DNA of 53,817 nt from JAFLCM01 sp964510955 (lineage in GTDB: Bacteria > Planctomycetota > Phycisphaerae > Phycisphaerales > UBA1924), in contig CAZEDW010000029.1 in assembly GCA_964510955.1 (NCBI GenBank), positions 1 through 53,817 on the forward strand, in the 5' to 3' direction. Below are positions 32,408-40,344 of this stretch, one piece after another. Within the stretch, counting starts at the first letter, position 1. The number at the start of each line of letters is the position of its first letter. Both the position numbers and the translations under genes were made by a program. The notes under the pieces were generated by a model, which saw nothing but the letters and a program-made list of their open reading frames with translations, was not told where the DNA came from and ran no database searches.

Positions 32408-32590
32408 ATGGCTAAAAAGAAATCCGACTCCCGCGAATACGTCTGGCTCCAGTGCTCGGAGACCCAGGACCTGAACTACCGCACCAGCGTGAACATCAAG
32501 GGCGGCATGCCCGAGAAGCTCAAGGAGGGGCTGAAGAAGTACTCCCCCCGCCTCAAGCGCCACACGGTGCATAAGATCAAGAAGAAGTGA
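32408..32590 (+). CDS. rpmG: 50S ribosomal protein L33
   Basis: 60 aa, basic. The core YVWLQCSETQDLNYRTSVN matches the L33 pattern (C-T/S-E-x5-N-Y-x-T-x-x-N), and the end (KRHTVHKIKKK) matches the conserved H-T-x-H-K/x-E-x tail. Only one Cys is present, so the Zn ribbon with two CxxC pairs is lost. This is a C-minus, Zn-independent form. Location upstream of tRNA-Trp, secE and nusG is a conserved gene order. Confidence 0.95.
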   Translation: MAKKKSDSREYVWLQCSETQDLNYRTSVNIKGGMPEKLKEGLKKYSPRLKRHTVHKIKKK

Positions 32591-32597
32591 CGCGGAG

Positions 32598-32697
32598 AAG
32601 GCACTAGGGACTGGTCATCAGGCACTAGTGCATGCCAGCCGCTTGCCGGCGCTCGACCCTAGTGCCCAGCCCCCCGGTGGCCTAGTGCCCAGTGCCT
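32598..32697. repeat. Short-word inverted-repeat element, copy 1 (upstream of tRNA-Trp)
   Basis: The left half repeats GGCACT/GGGACT words and the right half their complements (AGTGCC, CTAGTGCCCAGTGCCT), around a central GCCGG-type segment. A related copy with the same order of words lies on the other side of tRNA-Trp at 32789-32889. Confidence 0.7.
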
Positions 32698-32705
32698 GCC
32701 CCGCT

Positions 32706-32778
<73 letters not shown>

Positions 32779-32788
32779 TTGGTTGAAG

Positions 32789-32889
32789 AAGGCACTGGGG
32801 ACTGGGCACTGGGCATCAGTGCCAGAGCCGCCCGGCGCTCGTGTTGTTCCCTCCGAACCCAGTGCCTAGTGCCCAGTGCCTAGTGCCTA
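32789..32889. repeat. Short-word inverted-repeat element, copy 2 (between tRNA-Trp and secE)
   Basis: The left half is AAGGCACTGGGGACTGGGCA and more GGCACT words; the right half is CCCAGTGCCTAGTGCCCAGT and further complements. The centre contains GCCGCCCGGCGCTCG, as in copy 1. It ends 13 bp before the secE start, so it forms the secE leader. Confidence 0.7.
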
Positions 32890-32902
32890 CACCAGGATCT
32901 CC

Positions 32903-33316
32903 ATGTCCTACGGCATGTACAAACCCGATCAAGGCTACTGGACGCGGACGTGCTCCGCGATCGCGGGCCTTGCGCTCACCGGCTCGGCCATCCTCTGGGG
33001 CGTTGCCCAGGTCGACCGGTTCAACCTCTCCAAGTCCGCCGCGGACATCGCCAAGTGGAGCATCGGCGGCGTGCTGGCGATCATCGGCGGCCTGCTGGTG
33101 TACCAGCTCGTCTACCACAAGCCCACCCCGGTGGAGTTTCTGATCGCCACCGAGGGCGAGATGAAGAAGGTCAACTGGTCCACCCGGCGCGAGGTGATGG
33201 GCTCGACGTGGGTGGTCATCTTCGTGAGCGTCTCGATCGCGGCCATACTCTGGGTGGTGGACCTCGGCTTCTCGTCGTTCTTCAAGGCGATCCACCTGCT
33301 GGGGCCGGGGATGTGA
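32903..33316 (+). CDS. secE: Preprotein translocase subunit SecE
   Basis: 137 aa from the ATG at 32903 (MSYGMYKPDQ). Part of the SecYEG channel. Has an extra N-terminal pair of hydrophobic helices (CSAIAGLALTGSAILWG, WSIGGVLAIIGGLLVYQL), then the SecE core: an amphipathic helix FLIATEGEMKKVNWSTRREV (K-V-x-W-x-x-R/K-x-E signature) and a C-terminal TM helix (TWVVIFVSVSIAAILWVVDL). Longer than the single-TM SecE of most bacteria, similar to three-TM forms such as E. coli. Followed by nusG. Confidence 0.95.
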   Translation: MSYGMYKPDQGYWTRTCSAIAGLALTGSAILWGVAQVDRFNLSKSAADIAKWSIGGVLAIIGGLLVYQLVYHKPTPVEFLIATEGEMKKVNWSTRREVMGSTWVVIFVSVSIAAILWVVDLGFSSFFKAIHLLGPGM

Positions 33317-33354
33317 CGGCGCCCGATTTGGCGGCACGGCATCGCGAGCAGCGG

Positions 33355-33477
33355 GTCCTGAAGTCCTGAGTCCTGTGGTCCTCAAACTGGTACCACCGGG
33401 GCCGACACGGGACCCAGGACGAACAGATCGCATCAGACCGCTGGCGATCAGGACCCAGGACACCAGGACTTAGGACT
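33355..33477. repeat. Short-word inverted-repeat element between secE and nusG
   Basis: GTCCT occurs four times in 33356-33383 and the complement AGGAC four times in 33415-33475 (plus variants). The two halves could pair in several registers. This fills the whole gap up to the nusG start at 33483. It has the same architecture as the elements beside tRNA-Trp but a different word. Confidence 0.7.
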
Positions 33478-33482
33478 CTCCC

Positions 33483-34136
33483 ATGAGCAACGACACCACA
33501 ACCCCCCAGGTCCCCCTCGACGGCAAGCCCAACGAGCGCACCGATGTCCTCGCCCCCGGCGCGCCCCTGGCCCAGGAGGGCATGAACTGGTTCGTCCTGC
33601 GCGTCGCCTCGAACAAGGAGGGCTACGTCCGCGACACGCTGCTGCGCAAGATCGAGATCGAGGGCCTCGTCAGCCTGGTCGGGCGCATCCTGGTGCCCAC
33701 CGAGAAGACCAAGACCATCAAGGCCGGCAAGCAGCGCATCACCGAGACCAAGCTCTACCCCGGCTACGTCTTCGTCGAGATGAAGCTCGAGCCCGACGGC
33801 CGCATCCCCCAGGACGTCTTCTTCCTCATCAAGGAAACCACCGGCGTCGGCGACTTCGTCGGCACCACCGGCCGCCCCACCAAGCTGGCCAACCACGAGG
33901 TCGAGAAGATGCTCCTGGACAGCCGCAAGCCCGAAGAGCTGCCCAACGTCAAGCTGGTCTTCGAGAAGGGCGAGCCCGTCGTCATCAAGGAAGGCCCCTT
34001 CGAGAACTACGAGGGCACCGTCGACGAGCTGCTGCCCGAGAAGGGCCTTGTCCGAGTGCTTGTGACGATCTTCGGACGCCAGGCGCCGATCGAGCTGGAG
34101 GAATGGCAGATCGGCAAGCAGGGCGATACGAAGTAG
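33483..34136 (+). CDS. nusG: Transcription termination/antitermination factor NusG
   Basis: 217 aa. An NGN domain (MNWFVLRVASNKEGYVRDTL ... LYPGYVFVEMKL ... TTGVGDFVGT) is followed by a KOW domain (FEKGEPVVIKEGPFENYEGTVDELLPEKGLVRVLVTIFGRQAPIEL). Binds RNA polymerase and couples it to ribosomes and to Rho, which is also in this window. An N-terminal tail of about 33 residues is poorly conserved. It is the last gene of its block; the usual rplK-rplA-rplJ-rplL-rpoBC genes do not follow. Confidence 0.97.
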   Translation: MSNDTTTPQVPLDGKPNERTDVLAPGAPLAQEGMNWFVLRVASNKEGYVRDTLLRKIEIEGLVSLVGRILVPTEKTKTIKAGKQRITETKLYPGYVFVEMKLEPDGRIPQDVFFLIKETTGVGDFVGTTGRPTKLANHEVEKMLLDSRKPEELPNVKLVFEKGEPVVIKEGPFENYEGTVDELLPEKGLVRVLVTIFGRQAPIELEEWQIGKQGDTK

Positions 34137-34295
34137 ATTCGTGGCGCCGGCTTCGGGTGGCCGTGGCTTCGTGTGGCGCCGGCGTTTCAGCCGACGGTCC
34201 GGAGGGGCGTCTCACCAAGATCGGTTCTTGCTCGAACGAAAACGCCGCCCGGGTTGGGGCGGCGATCAAGGAACTCAGCAAGAACGCGGCTAGGA

Positions 34296-34736
34296 TCAAC
34301 GGAACGGCGGCGGCAGGAATGTGATGCTCTCAATCCCCGCCGCGTAGGCGATCCTGAACGCCTTGGATGCAGGGATGTTGCGCCCGCCCCATGAGTCGGT
34401 GCCGTCGGCATTCACCCTGAGCACCGGCAGCGCCGCAACCCGGACCCGAAGCTGCATGTTGGCCCGCACATACGCGGCGATCCAGTCTGCCTTGATCATC
34501 GGCCGCGCCAAGGGCCGCGCCGCGTTGAAGAGCGGTCGGTACTTCGCATCGGCGGCCGAGTAGGCGAGGTCGTGCTCCTTGCACGCGGCGTCGAGCTGGT
34601 CAACCGGCGTTCCGCTGCCGTACCACGGGCCGCCCCAGTTTCCGTAGTAGATGCCGCTGTACTTCGCGCCGATCGCCAGCGGAGCCGTGCCGAGCAGAAC
34701 CAGTGACGCGAGAGTCAAGAGTGCATTGCGACGCAT
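34296..34736 (-). CDS. Secreted phospholipase A2-like protein
   Basis: 146 aa; AAAGGAG upstream of the ATG at 34736. Signal peptide MRRNALLTLASLVLLGTAPL. The mature N-terminus has YYGNWGGPWYGSG (residues 30-42), like the glycine-rich Ca-binding loop of secreted or parvoviral PLA2, then PVDQLDAACKEHDLAY (44-59). The latter matches the D-x-x-C-x-x-H-D-x-x-Y catalytic helix, with the His-Asp pair at 55-56. A second Asp for the dyad may lie further on (for example ADWIAAY). Only one Cys is evident, so the disulfide frame of animal PLA2 is absent, as in parvovirus VP1. Predicted activity: Ca-dependent hydrolysis of phospholipid sn-2 esters. This needs proof. Confidence 0.65.
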   Translation of the reverse strand: MRRNALLTLASLVLLGTAPLAIGAKYSGIYYGNWGGPWYGSGTPVDQLDAACKEHDLAYSAADAKYRPLFNAARPLARPMIKADWIAAYVRANMQLRVRVAALPVLRVNADGTDSWGGRNIPASKAFRIAYAAGIESITFLPPPFR

Positions 34737-34798
34737 GATCGATTCTCCTTTCTTGTTCAGTTCCATCACCGGCGCACATCGGCGCCCGTCGCCATCAA

Positions 34799-35191
34799 CT
34801 ACGCACCGCCGCCGGCGCCATAGTGCTCAATGTAGGTTTCTGCCACACTCGCCCGCGCCCGCAGCAACCCGTCTACCCGGCACACGCTCAGCAGCTCCAC
34901 CAGGCACGCTGACAGCGTGATCCGCAGCCGGGTGCCCGCCCCCCGCGCCACCCGCAGGGAGATCACCATCGCCGCCACCAGCTTGGTGTCGGCTCGGCAC
35001 GCAGCCGACAGGTCCAGGTGCAGCTCCCGGGGCCTGCCCGCCGCTGCGTTCGACAGCGACGCGATCAACGCATCAACCCGCCCCGCGGCGGTCATGTCGG
35101 GTACGCACCGGACCGTCGCCACGCCGGCCCCGGTCGCCCGCTCCGCCGATCCGCATCCCGTCATTCCAAACCAGCGTCTGAAGTGGTTCAT
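34799..35191 (-). CDS. STAS-domain protein (anti-sigma-factor antagonist-like)
   Basis: 130 aa from the ATG at 35191 (MNHFRRWFGM). The core reads as a STAS fold: VATVRCVPDMTAAGRVDALIASL, RELHLDLSAACRADTKLVAAMV, GTRLRITLSACLVELLSVCRVDGLL. In classical antagonists the loop after the second strand carries D-S-S-G with the phosphorylatable Ser; here it is CRADTKLV, so regulation by a kinase of the SpoIIAB type is uncertain. No partner anti-sigma gene is nearby. The family call is moderate. Confidence 0.65.
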   Translation of the reverse strand: MNHFRRWFGMTGCGSAERATGAGVATVRCVPDMTAAGRVDALIASLSNAAAGRPRELHLDLSAACRADTKLVAAMVISLRVARGAGTRLRITLSACLVELLSVCRVDGLLRARASVAETYIEHYGAGGGA

Positions 35192-35480
35192 GATCTCACC
35201 CTCTGGGCCGCACCCCGGCGCGCCTATCCTCCCGTTCAACGCACGCCGCTCCAGGGCGTAGAGCGCAAGTGCCTGCCAACTTCTCCTCCCCCCCCCCCCA
35301 CCACCACCACCCCGGCCACGGAAAACGACAAGCGCCGCGCGAGGGGGCGGCGGATTGCTCGACTTGCGGGACGTATTAGCACGTCAGCACATACACCACC
35401 ATGTCAGCGGGCAGATTGCTCGTGGGCCTGTCTCCGCATGGGGCGTGTGTGGCGAAGCCGTTCGATTGACCTATCTCAGG

Positions 35481-35705
35481 CTACTTCCCCGCAGCAGCCT
35501 GCTGCCGGGCTGCGATCGCTGCGGCGTCGCTCATGAGTCCCCAAGCCGCGGCCTGGCGCGGATTTGAGGCGAGGGATGCGTTGGCCCCATACATTCTGGA
35601 GAGAAGGAGGTTCCCGCCCGCGGTCTCGCAACCCTGGAGCACACAAATGGTCACCGAGCCCAGCAGCACCGGGATCCAGCGAGTCTTGACGATCTTGCGG
35701 GTCAT
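35481..35705 (-). CDS. Small lipoprotein, unknown function
   Basis: 74 aa from the ATG at 35705 (MTRKIVKTRW), with GGAG 8 nt upstream. The hydrophobic signal ends in the lipobox VLQGC, followed by an Ala-rich mature part of about 50 residues (NPRQAAAWGLMSDAAAIAARQQAAAGK). It is expected to be lipidated through Lgt. No domain recognised. Confidence 0.65.
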   Translation of the reverse strand: MTRKIVKTRWIPVLLGSVTICVLQGCETAGGNLLLSRMYGANASLASNPRQAAAWGLMSDAAAIAARQQAAAGK

Positions 35706-35939
35706 TTGTAACTCCAATCGAGAGGGGAAAAAGACGTCCTCACACAAGTATTACGCGACGGCATGACGCTCATAGCCAAGGATTCAAAGGCACTTGCGCG
35801 CCGCCGCCGAGCCGCGCGGTGCTCCTGCCGGAATTCCGTTGTGGCAGATGCCGTAAGCGCCGCAGCCTCGGTGCGCCATGTCCTTCCTGACCGCACGAGG
35901 GTCTCGTCGGTCACATTCCATCAGCCGAGCTTGTGGGGG

Positions 35940-36293
35940 TCATCGCGCGGGAATGACTCGCTTGTCACCAAGCTGAGCCGGGTCAGCCCAGCGCCAGCCG
36001 ACTGCCGGCAGCACTTCACCGTCTCCTCCACCAAACCCATCGGGGTTCGGATTGCCCCAAACCGTATTTGGCAGCCCCGGCACCGGCGAACCGGGTGACG
36101 GCACTCGTCCGTACCAATGGTATTTTTTCACCATCTCGCCTGGCTGAGAGACTGGACGCCCCGAACAGGGATCTGAGACTGTTGACGGATAGCCCCCGTA
36201 GTAGTAGGGATCGGTTGTGCCGCAACCGCCCAAGAACGAGATCGCGATCATGCACGCCAAGGCTGAAACCGTGCGGTCATGAAAGGTGTTCAT
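35940..36293 (-). CDS. Small lipoprotein rich in Pro, Gly and Tyr, unknown function
   Basis: 117 aa, ATG at 36293, with GGAG upstream. Signal with lipobox FLGGC, then a short mature protein with TTDPYYYGGYPS and several PxPG-like turns. No domain recognised. The first in a run of four small exported or signalling genes on this strand that face nusG. Confidence 0.65.
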   Translation of the reverse strand: MNTFHDRTVSALACMIAISFLGGCGTTDPYYYGGYPSTVSDPCSGRPVSQPGEMVKKYHWYGRVPSPGSPVPGLPNTVWGNPNPDGFGGGDGEVLPAVGWRWADPAQLGDKRVIPAR

Positions 36294-36557
36294 CGGAATG
36301 CGCTCCGAAGAAAGGGATGGTTACCATGCGAACAGCTATGCAGCACGAGCCACGGGGCGATGATCGGCGTGGCGATGCGTCCAACAGTGCTTACGCACTT
36401 GTCCCGCTTGCGTAGGGATGTGGTCCCCCAAATTGTCCACGAGCTGTGCCGAGCTACGTTGGTCCTGACCCGTGCTAGCGCGGCTGCGTCGACGTTACAA
36501 GTCTCTCTGATCCGCATACCTCTTGATGGTTAGACTGCTTAGCGACACTTGGGGGCG

Positions 36558-38732
36558 TCATGGTTTCGGCGGCATTTCCTTCACCCACGCCCCCCTGACT
36601 TGATCCACCGTCGGCAACTCCCCCACCCCTAGCCTCACCCCCCTGCCCGGTTCGCGCAGCAACGCCAGGTACGCATCGGAAGCGTGATGGTCCACCACAT
36701 CGCCGCCGGAGTTGAACTCGACGGTGATGCCTCCGGCTCTTACCGCACTGTTGGGCTCACTACCGGGGTTGATTGTCACGGCAAAGGCTGCCGCGGGTGA
36801 CTGCGGCGGCCCCAACGCGGCGATGTGCAGGCTGTCGCGCCGGTACCCCCGGGGCGGCCAGAGCCACCACCGCCACAAGACTTGAATCGAGTGGTCCGGC
36901 TCGGGAAAGAGCGTCCGGCGATTGAAGAGCATTCCCGCCCGCTGGCGCAGGCGGGGTCGGATGGCGAGTAGGACGTTGGGGTTGTACGTCTGAACTCCGG
37001 CGGCAAACTCCGGCCCTTCGCCGAGCATGGCGCCGACCTGATCCCACTTCAGATCGTTGTCGTTCCCGGCCAGCACCAGTATCTTTGTCTCGGGCAGCCA
37101 CCGGGCGTGAGCGATCCCGCCGAAGAACCACGCCTCATACAGATGTTCTCCAGAGAGTGAGTGGATAATGATGGCCCCAGGCTGGTCGTGGTACGCGTAA
37201 GAGACCACAAGCTCTTCGCCCGGCTCATCAGGGAACACGTCGGCCACTTCGAGCAGTGCGGCGCCGAAGATCGGGTTTTCGGTCTGCTCGGCGTAAGGCG
37301 ACCCATCGCGTTCTGTCAGGCGCGGGGCCACGAGACCGTCCTCCGCTGTTTGCGGCGAAGTCCAGAGCGGCACCAGCCTTGTTCCGACTGTCTGAACAAG
37401 GTGCGTGCACACCCTTCCGGACCGCCAGGGCTCGTCCAAGTCCTTGGAGAGTCGCGCAACCACGGCGTACGGCGCCGTCCATCCGCGTTCAGTGGGGCAC
37501 AGGCGAACGATGTCTCCTCGACCGTTGATCTCATTCGAAGAGCGCCAGCGACGAATGGGAATGTCGCCGGCGTCGCAAAGAACCGCGGTGGAGCTGTGTG
37601 GCGGCAGTTTGAGTGAAACGTCCGCACGGCGCGCCACGAGGGTGACAACCCAGACGCCCAGCACGGTGCATGCGAATACCACGATCGCCGATATCGCCGA
37701 TGCCGTCTTCGGATGCCTCCCGGCCCACCTCACCGCCCTCCTCAGCAACCCCGGCGCCACCGCCTCCACCGCCTCCCCCCTGATCCATCTCCGCATGTCC
37801 GCCGCGAAATCCCCTACCGTGGCGTACCGGTCCGCCGGGCGCGGCGAGACGGCCTTGCTCAGCACCGCCACCAGTGGTTTGGGCAGGTGCGGGTTGAGCT
37901 CGCGCGGGTCGCGGGGCGGGTCGAAGCTCACCTTTCGGATCGCGTCGGCGAGGGACGTGTCGGTGTCATGCGGGGTGGCGCCGGCGAGCAGGGCGTACGC
38001 CGTGGCGCCCAAGGCGTACACATCGCTGCGGGTGCTGATCGCCGCGCGGTCGCCGCGGGCCTGTTCGGGGGCCATGAAGGCGGGGGTGCCGATGGGGCAG
38101 CCTTCTTCGGTGAGTGTGGCGGCATCGGCGCGGGCGGTCATGGCGGCGATGCCCAGGTCGATCAGCATCACGTCGCCCTGGGGCGTGACGAGGATGTTCG
38201 AGGGCTTGAGGTCGCGGTGGATCAGGGCGCGCTCGTGGAGCATCTGGGCGGCGTCGGCGGCCCGGGCGAGCAGCTCGGCCCGCTGCTTCAGCGATAGCGC
38301 CCGCTGCTCGCAGTGCTTGTCCAGCGGCTCGCCTTCGATGAACTCGACCGCGATGAACAGCCGTCCCTCGTGCATGCCGTAGTCGAGGAGGCGCGGCGTG
38401 CAGGAGAGGCGCGTCTCTTCCAGAAGGTGCAGCTCGCGGAACGCGCGGTCGAGAGAGTTGGAACGTTTCTTGGAACCGACGCCATCGAAGCCGGGCAGGC
38501 GGATCAGCTTCAGGGCGACGGGTCGGTCCGAGCTGTCGCGCCGGGCGAGGTAGACGTCGCCGCCGCCGCCGGAGCCGATCAGGCGCTCGATGTAATAGCC
38601 CGGAAGGGCGGGCAGGGCGCTGTTTGCATGGAGTTCGGAGTCTGGGGCGTCGAGCAGGGCGAGCACGCGGGCCGCCGAGGAAGGGTCGAGCGGGGGGCGC
38701 GGGCGGGGCGCTGGGCCTGGCGCGGCTTCCAT
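36558..38732 (-). CDS. Transmembrane Ser/Thr protein kinase (Hanks type)
   Basis: 724 aa from the ATG at 38732. Kinase domain near residues 46-320: IGSGGGGDVYLA (52-63), VALK (Lys75), HRDLKPSN (172-179), a DLG in place of DFG (192-194), and GTPAFMAPEQ. The kinase domain ends in a Pro/Arg region, then one TM helix (AISAIVVFACTVLGVWVVTL, about residue 365). The remaining 340 residues are outside the membrane, Trp-rich, with beta-propeller-like strands (LLEVADVFPDEPGEELVVSY, WLPETKILVLAGND). Probably a sensor kinase. It is divergent from an ECF-like sigma gene, a pairing typical of planctomycetes, so the two may form one signalling unit. Confidence 0.92.
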   Translation of the reverse strand: MEAAPGPAPRPRPPLDPSSAARVLALLDAPDSELHANSALPALPGYYIERLIGSGGGGDVYLARRDSSDRPVALKLIRLPGFDGVGSKKRSNSLDRAFRELHLLEETRLSCTPRLLDYGMHEGRLFIAVEFIEGEPLDKHCEQRALSLKQRAELLARAADAAQMLHERALIHRDLKPSNILVTPQGDVMLIDLGIAAMTARADAATLTEEGCPIGTPAFMAPEQARGDRAAISTRSDVYALGATAYALLAGATPHDTDTSLADAIRKVSFDPPRDPRELNPHLPKPLVAVLSKAVSPRPADRYATVGDFAADMRRWIRGEAVEAVAPGLLRRAVRWAGRHPKTASAISAIVVFACTVLGVWVVTLVARRADVSLKLPPHSSTAVLCDAGDIPIRRWRSSNEINGRGDIVRLCPTERGWTAPYAVVARLSKDLDEPWRSGRVCTHLVQTVGTRLVPLWTSPQTAEDGLVAPRLTERDGSPYAEQTENPIFGAALLEVADVFPDEPGEELVVSYAYHDQPGAIIIHSLSGEHLYEAWFFGGIAHARWLPETKILVLAGNDNDLKWDQVGAMLGEGPEFAAGVQTYNPNVLLAIRPRLRQRAGMLFNRRTLFPEPDHSIQVLWRWWLWPPRGYRRDSLHIAALGPPQSPAAAFAVTINPGSEPNSAVRAGGITVEFNSGGDVVDHHASDAYLALLREPGRGVRLGVGELPTVDQVRGAWVKEMPPKP

Positions 38733-38807
38733 GCAGGGCAAGATACGCTGAAAAACGCGCAGCGCAGGGCAGGGCCTGGTGGTATGAATGGTGCGGAAGG
38801 GACCGAC

Positions 38808-39533
38808 ATGAACTTGGAAAACACCAGCGCCGGGTTCGTCACCACATGCTGGACGGTGGTGGAGTCGCTCAGCAGCAGCGACGAGGACGTTCGCGTGCGC
38901 TGCAAGGACGAGCTGATCCGGCGCTACTGGCCCCCGGTGTACGGCTGGCTGCGCCGGCACGGGCAGGACCGCGAGCTGGCCGCGGAGACCACCGAGGCGT
39001 TCTTTGCCGACGTGGTGCTGCAGCGTGAACTGTTCGAAGGGGCGGCGAGGTCGCGCGGCCGGCTGCGGTCGCTGGTGATGTCGGCGCTCAAGAACTACCG
39101 GGTTGATACGGCGCGGCGCGCGGCGGCGCGGGGCGCGGGCTTACGGGTTCCGCTCGACGGGCGCGACACAGACATCGCCGCGGGCACGCCGGGGGACAGC
39201 CCGGAGGCCGCGTTTGACCGCGAATGGGCCGCGGCGGTGCTGGACGAGGCCATGCGAAGGGCCGAGCAGCACTTCATCCGGACCGGCAAGGCGCGCCACT
39301 GGCGCGTGTTCGAGGCCCGGGTGCTTCGGCCGGCAACCGGTGGCGCCGAGCCGCGCCCGCTGGGCGAGCTGGCCGTCGAACAGGAGTTCCGGACACCCGC
39401 CGACGCCGCCGCCGCGGTGCAGGTGGTCAAGAAACGCGTGCAGGCGCTGATCGAAGAGGTGGTTGCCGAGACGGTGGGCGATGCCGACGAGCTCGCCGAC
39501 GAGCTGCGCGACATCCGTTCGGTGCTGGGATAG
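38808..39533 (+). CDS. ECF-like RNA polymerase sigma factor of the kinase-associated type
   Basis: 241 aa from the ATG at 38808 (GGAAGG 7 nt upstream); an ATG at 38784 is an alternative. Region 2 is recognisable: ELIRRYWPPVYGWLRRHGQD, then ELAAETTEAFFADVVLQ, and RLRSLVMSALKNYRVDTARR. Region 4 is likely in RPLGELAVEQEFRTPADAAAAVQVVKKRVQALIEEVV. Lineages of such sigma-like proteins sit beside Ser/Thr kinases in planctomycetes and are thought to be controlled by phosphorylation, not by anti-sigma factors. Starts about 75 bp from the divergent kinase start. Confidence 0.85.
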   Translation: MNLENTSAGFVTTCWTVVESLSSSDEDVRVRCKDELIRRYWPPVYGWLRRHGQDRELAAETTEAFFADVVLQRELFEGAARSRGRLRSLVMSALKNYRVDTARRAAARGAGLRVPLDGRDTDIAAGTPGDSPEAAFDREWAAAVLDEAMRRAEQHFIRTGKARHWRVFEARVLRPATGGAEPRPLGELAVEQEFRTPADAAAAVQVVKKRVQALIEEVVAETVGDADELADELRDIRSVLG

Positions 39534-39602
39534 GGGCGGGTGCGGCACCGACCGAAGTCAATGCTTCAGGCCACGGGGGATTGGGCGTCCGGCTTGCCCT
39601 GC

Positions 39603-40247
39603 CTACTTGGTTTTGCCTGGCGCGTCAGCGCCCTGCTGCAGATCGATCGACACCGAGTTGATGCAGTAGCGTTTGCCGGTATCGGTGGGCCCATCGTCAA
39701 AGACGTGCCCGAGGTGGCCGCCGCAACGCTTGCAGACCACCTCGGTGCGGATCATGCCGTACGAGGTGTCGGAGTGCTCTTCGACGGCGCCCTGGGCCGC
39801 GACCTTGTCAAAGCTGGGCCAGCCGCAGTGCGAGTCGAACTTGTCATCGGACCTGAACAGCACGGCCCCGCAGGCGGCGCACTTGTAGACGCCGGGGGTC
39901 TTGGTGTCCCAGTACTTGCCCGTGAAGGCACGCTCGGTGCCCTTCTGGCGCAGCACGTGGTACTGATCGGGCGTGAGCCGCTCGCGCCACTGGTCCTCGG
40001 TGAGCTTCTTGGGGTCGTCTGGCATGCTGCTGGTCCCGCTCGTGGTGGCGGTGCCGGGTGGGGTGACGCCGGGCCGCTGATTGGAGTTCTCGGTGCCGGC
40101 CGTCGCCACGGCCTGAGATGCCTGCGCCGGCCTCGGTTGCGGGGTCGGCTCGGCGCCCGGCGCCGCGCCGCGCTCGCACCCTGCCGTCACGCCCACGGCG
40201 AGCAACAGAGCGACGAGGCCGAAATGAGTTGATCCGGTGTGCTTCAT
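39603..40247 (-). CDS. msrB: Exported peptide-methionine (R)-S-oxide reductase
   Basis: 214 aa from MKHTGSTHF (40247). N-terminal lipobox-like signal (LLAVGVTAGC), then a Pro/Ala/Thr linker of about 50 residues. The MsrB domain has two Zn pairs (CAACG, CKRCG), HCGWPSF, TEVVC, GHLGHVFDDGP and the catalytic RYCINS. It reduces methionine-R-sulfoxide in proteins; the lipobox places it on the periplasmic side of a membrane, where it could repair oxidised envelope proteins. The electron donor for an exported MsrB is not apparent here. Confidence 0.93.
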   Translation of the reverse strand: MKHTGSTHFGLVALLLAVGVTAGCERGAAPGAEPTPQPRPAQASQAVATAGTENSNQRPGVTPPGTATTSGTSSMPDDPKKLTEDQWRERLTPDQYHVLRQKGTERAFTGKYWDTKTPGVYKCAACGAVLFRSDDKFDSHCGWPSFDKVAAQGAVEEHSDTSYGMIRTEVVCKRCGGHLGHVFDDGPTDTGKRYCINSVSIDLQQGADAPGKTK

Positions 40248-40344
40248 GGTTTCCACGCCCAGAACGCGGGCAGACTCCCGTGCTGGAGGATTCGATCCCG
40301 GCCCGGGGTTGGATGATATGAACGCCGGTTGGGTTACCGCACGC

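Noticed and set aside
35706..35939. Small ORFs between the two lipoprotein genes
   Set aside because: Several short frames exist on both strands, but none has a ribosome-binding site, signal or plausible composition.
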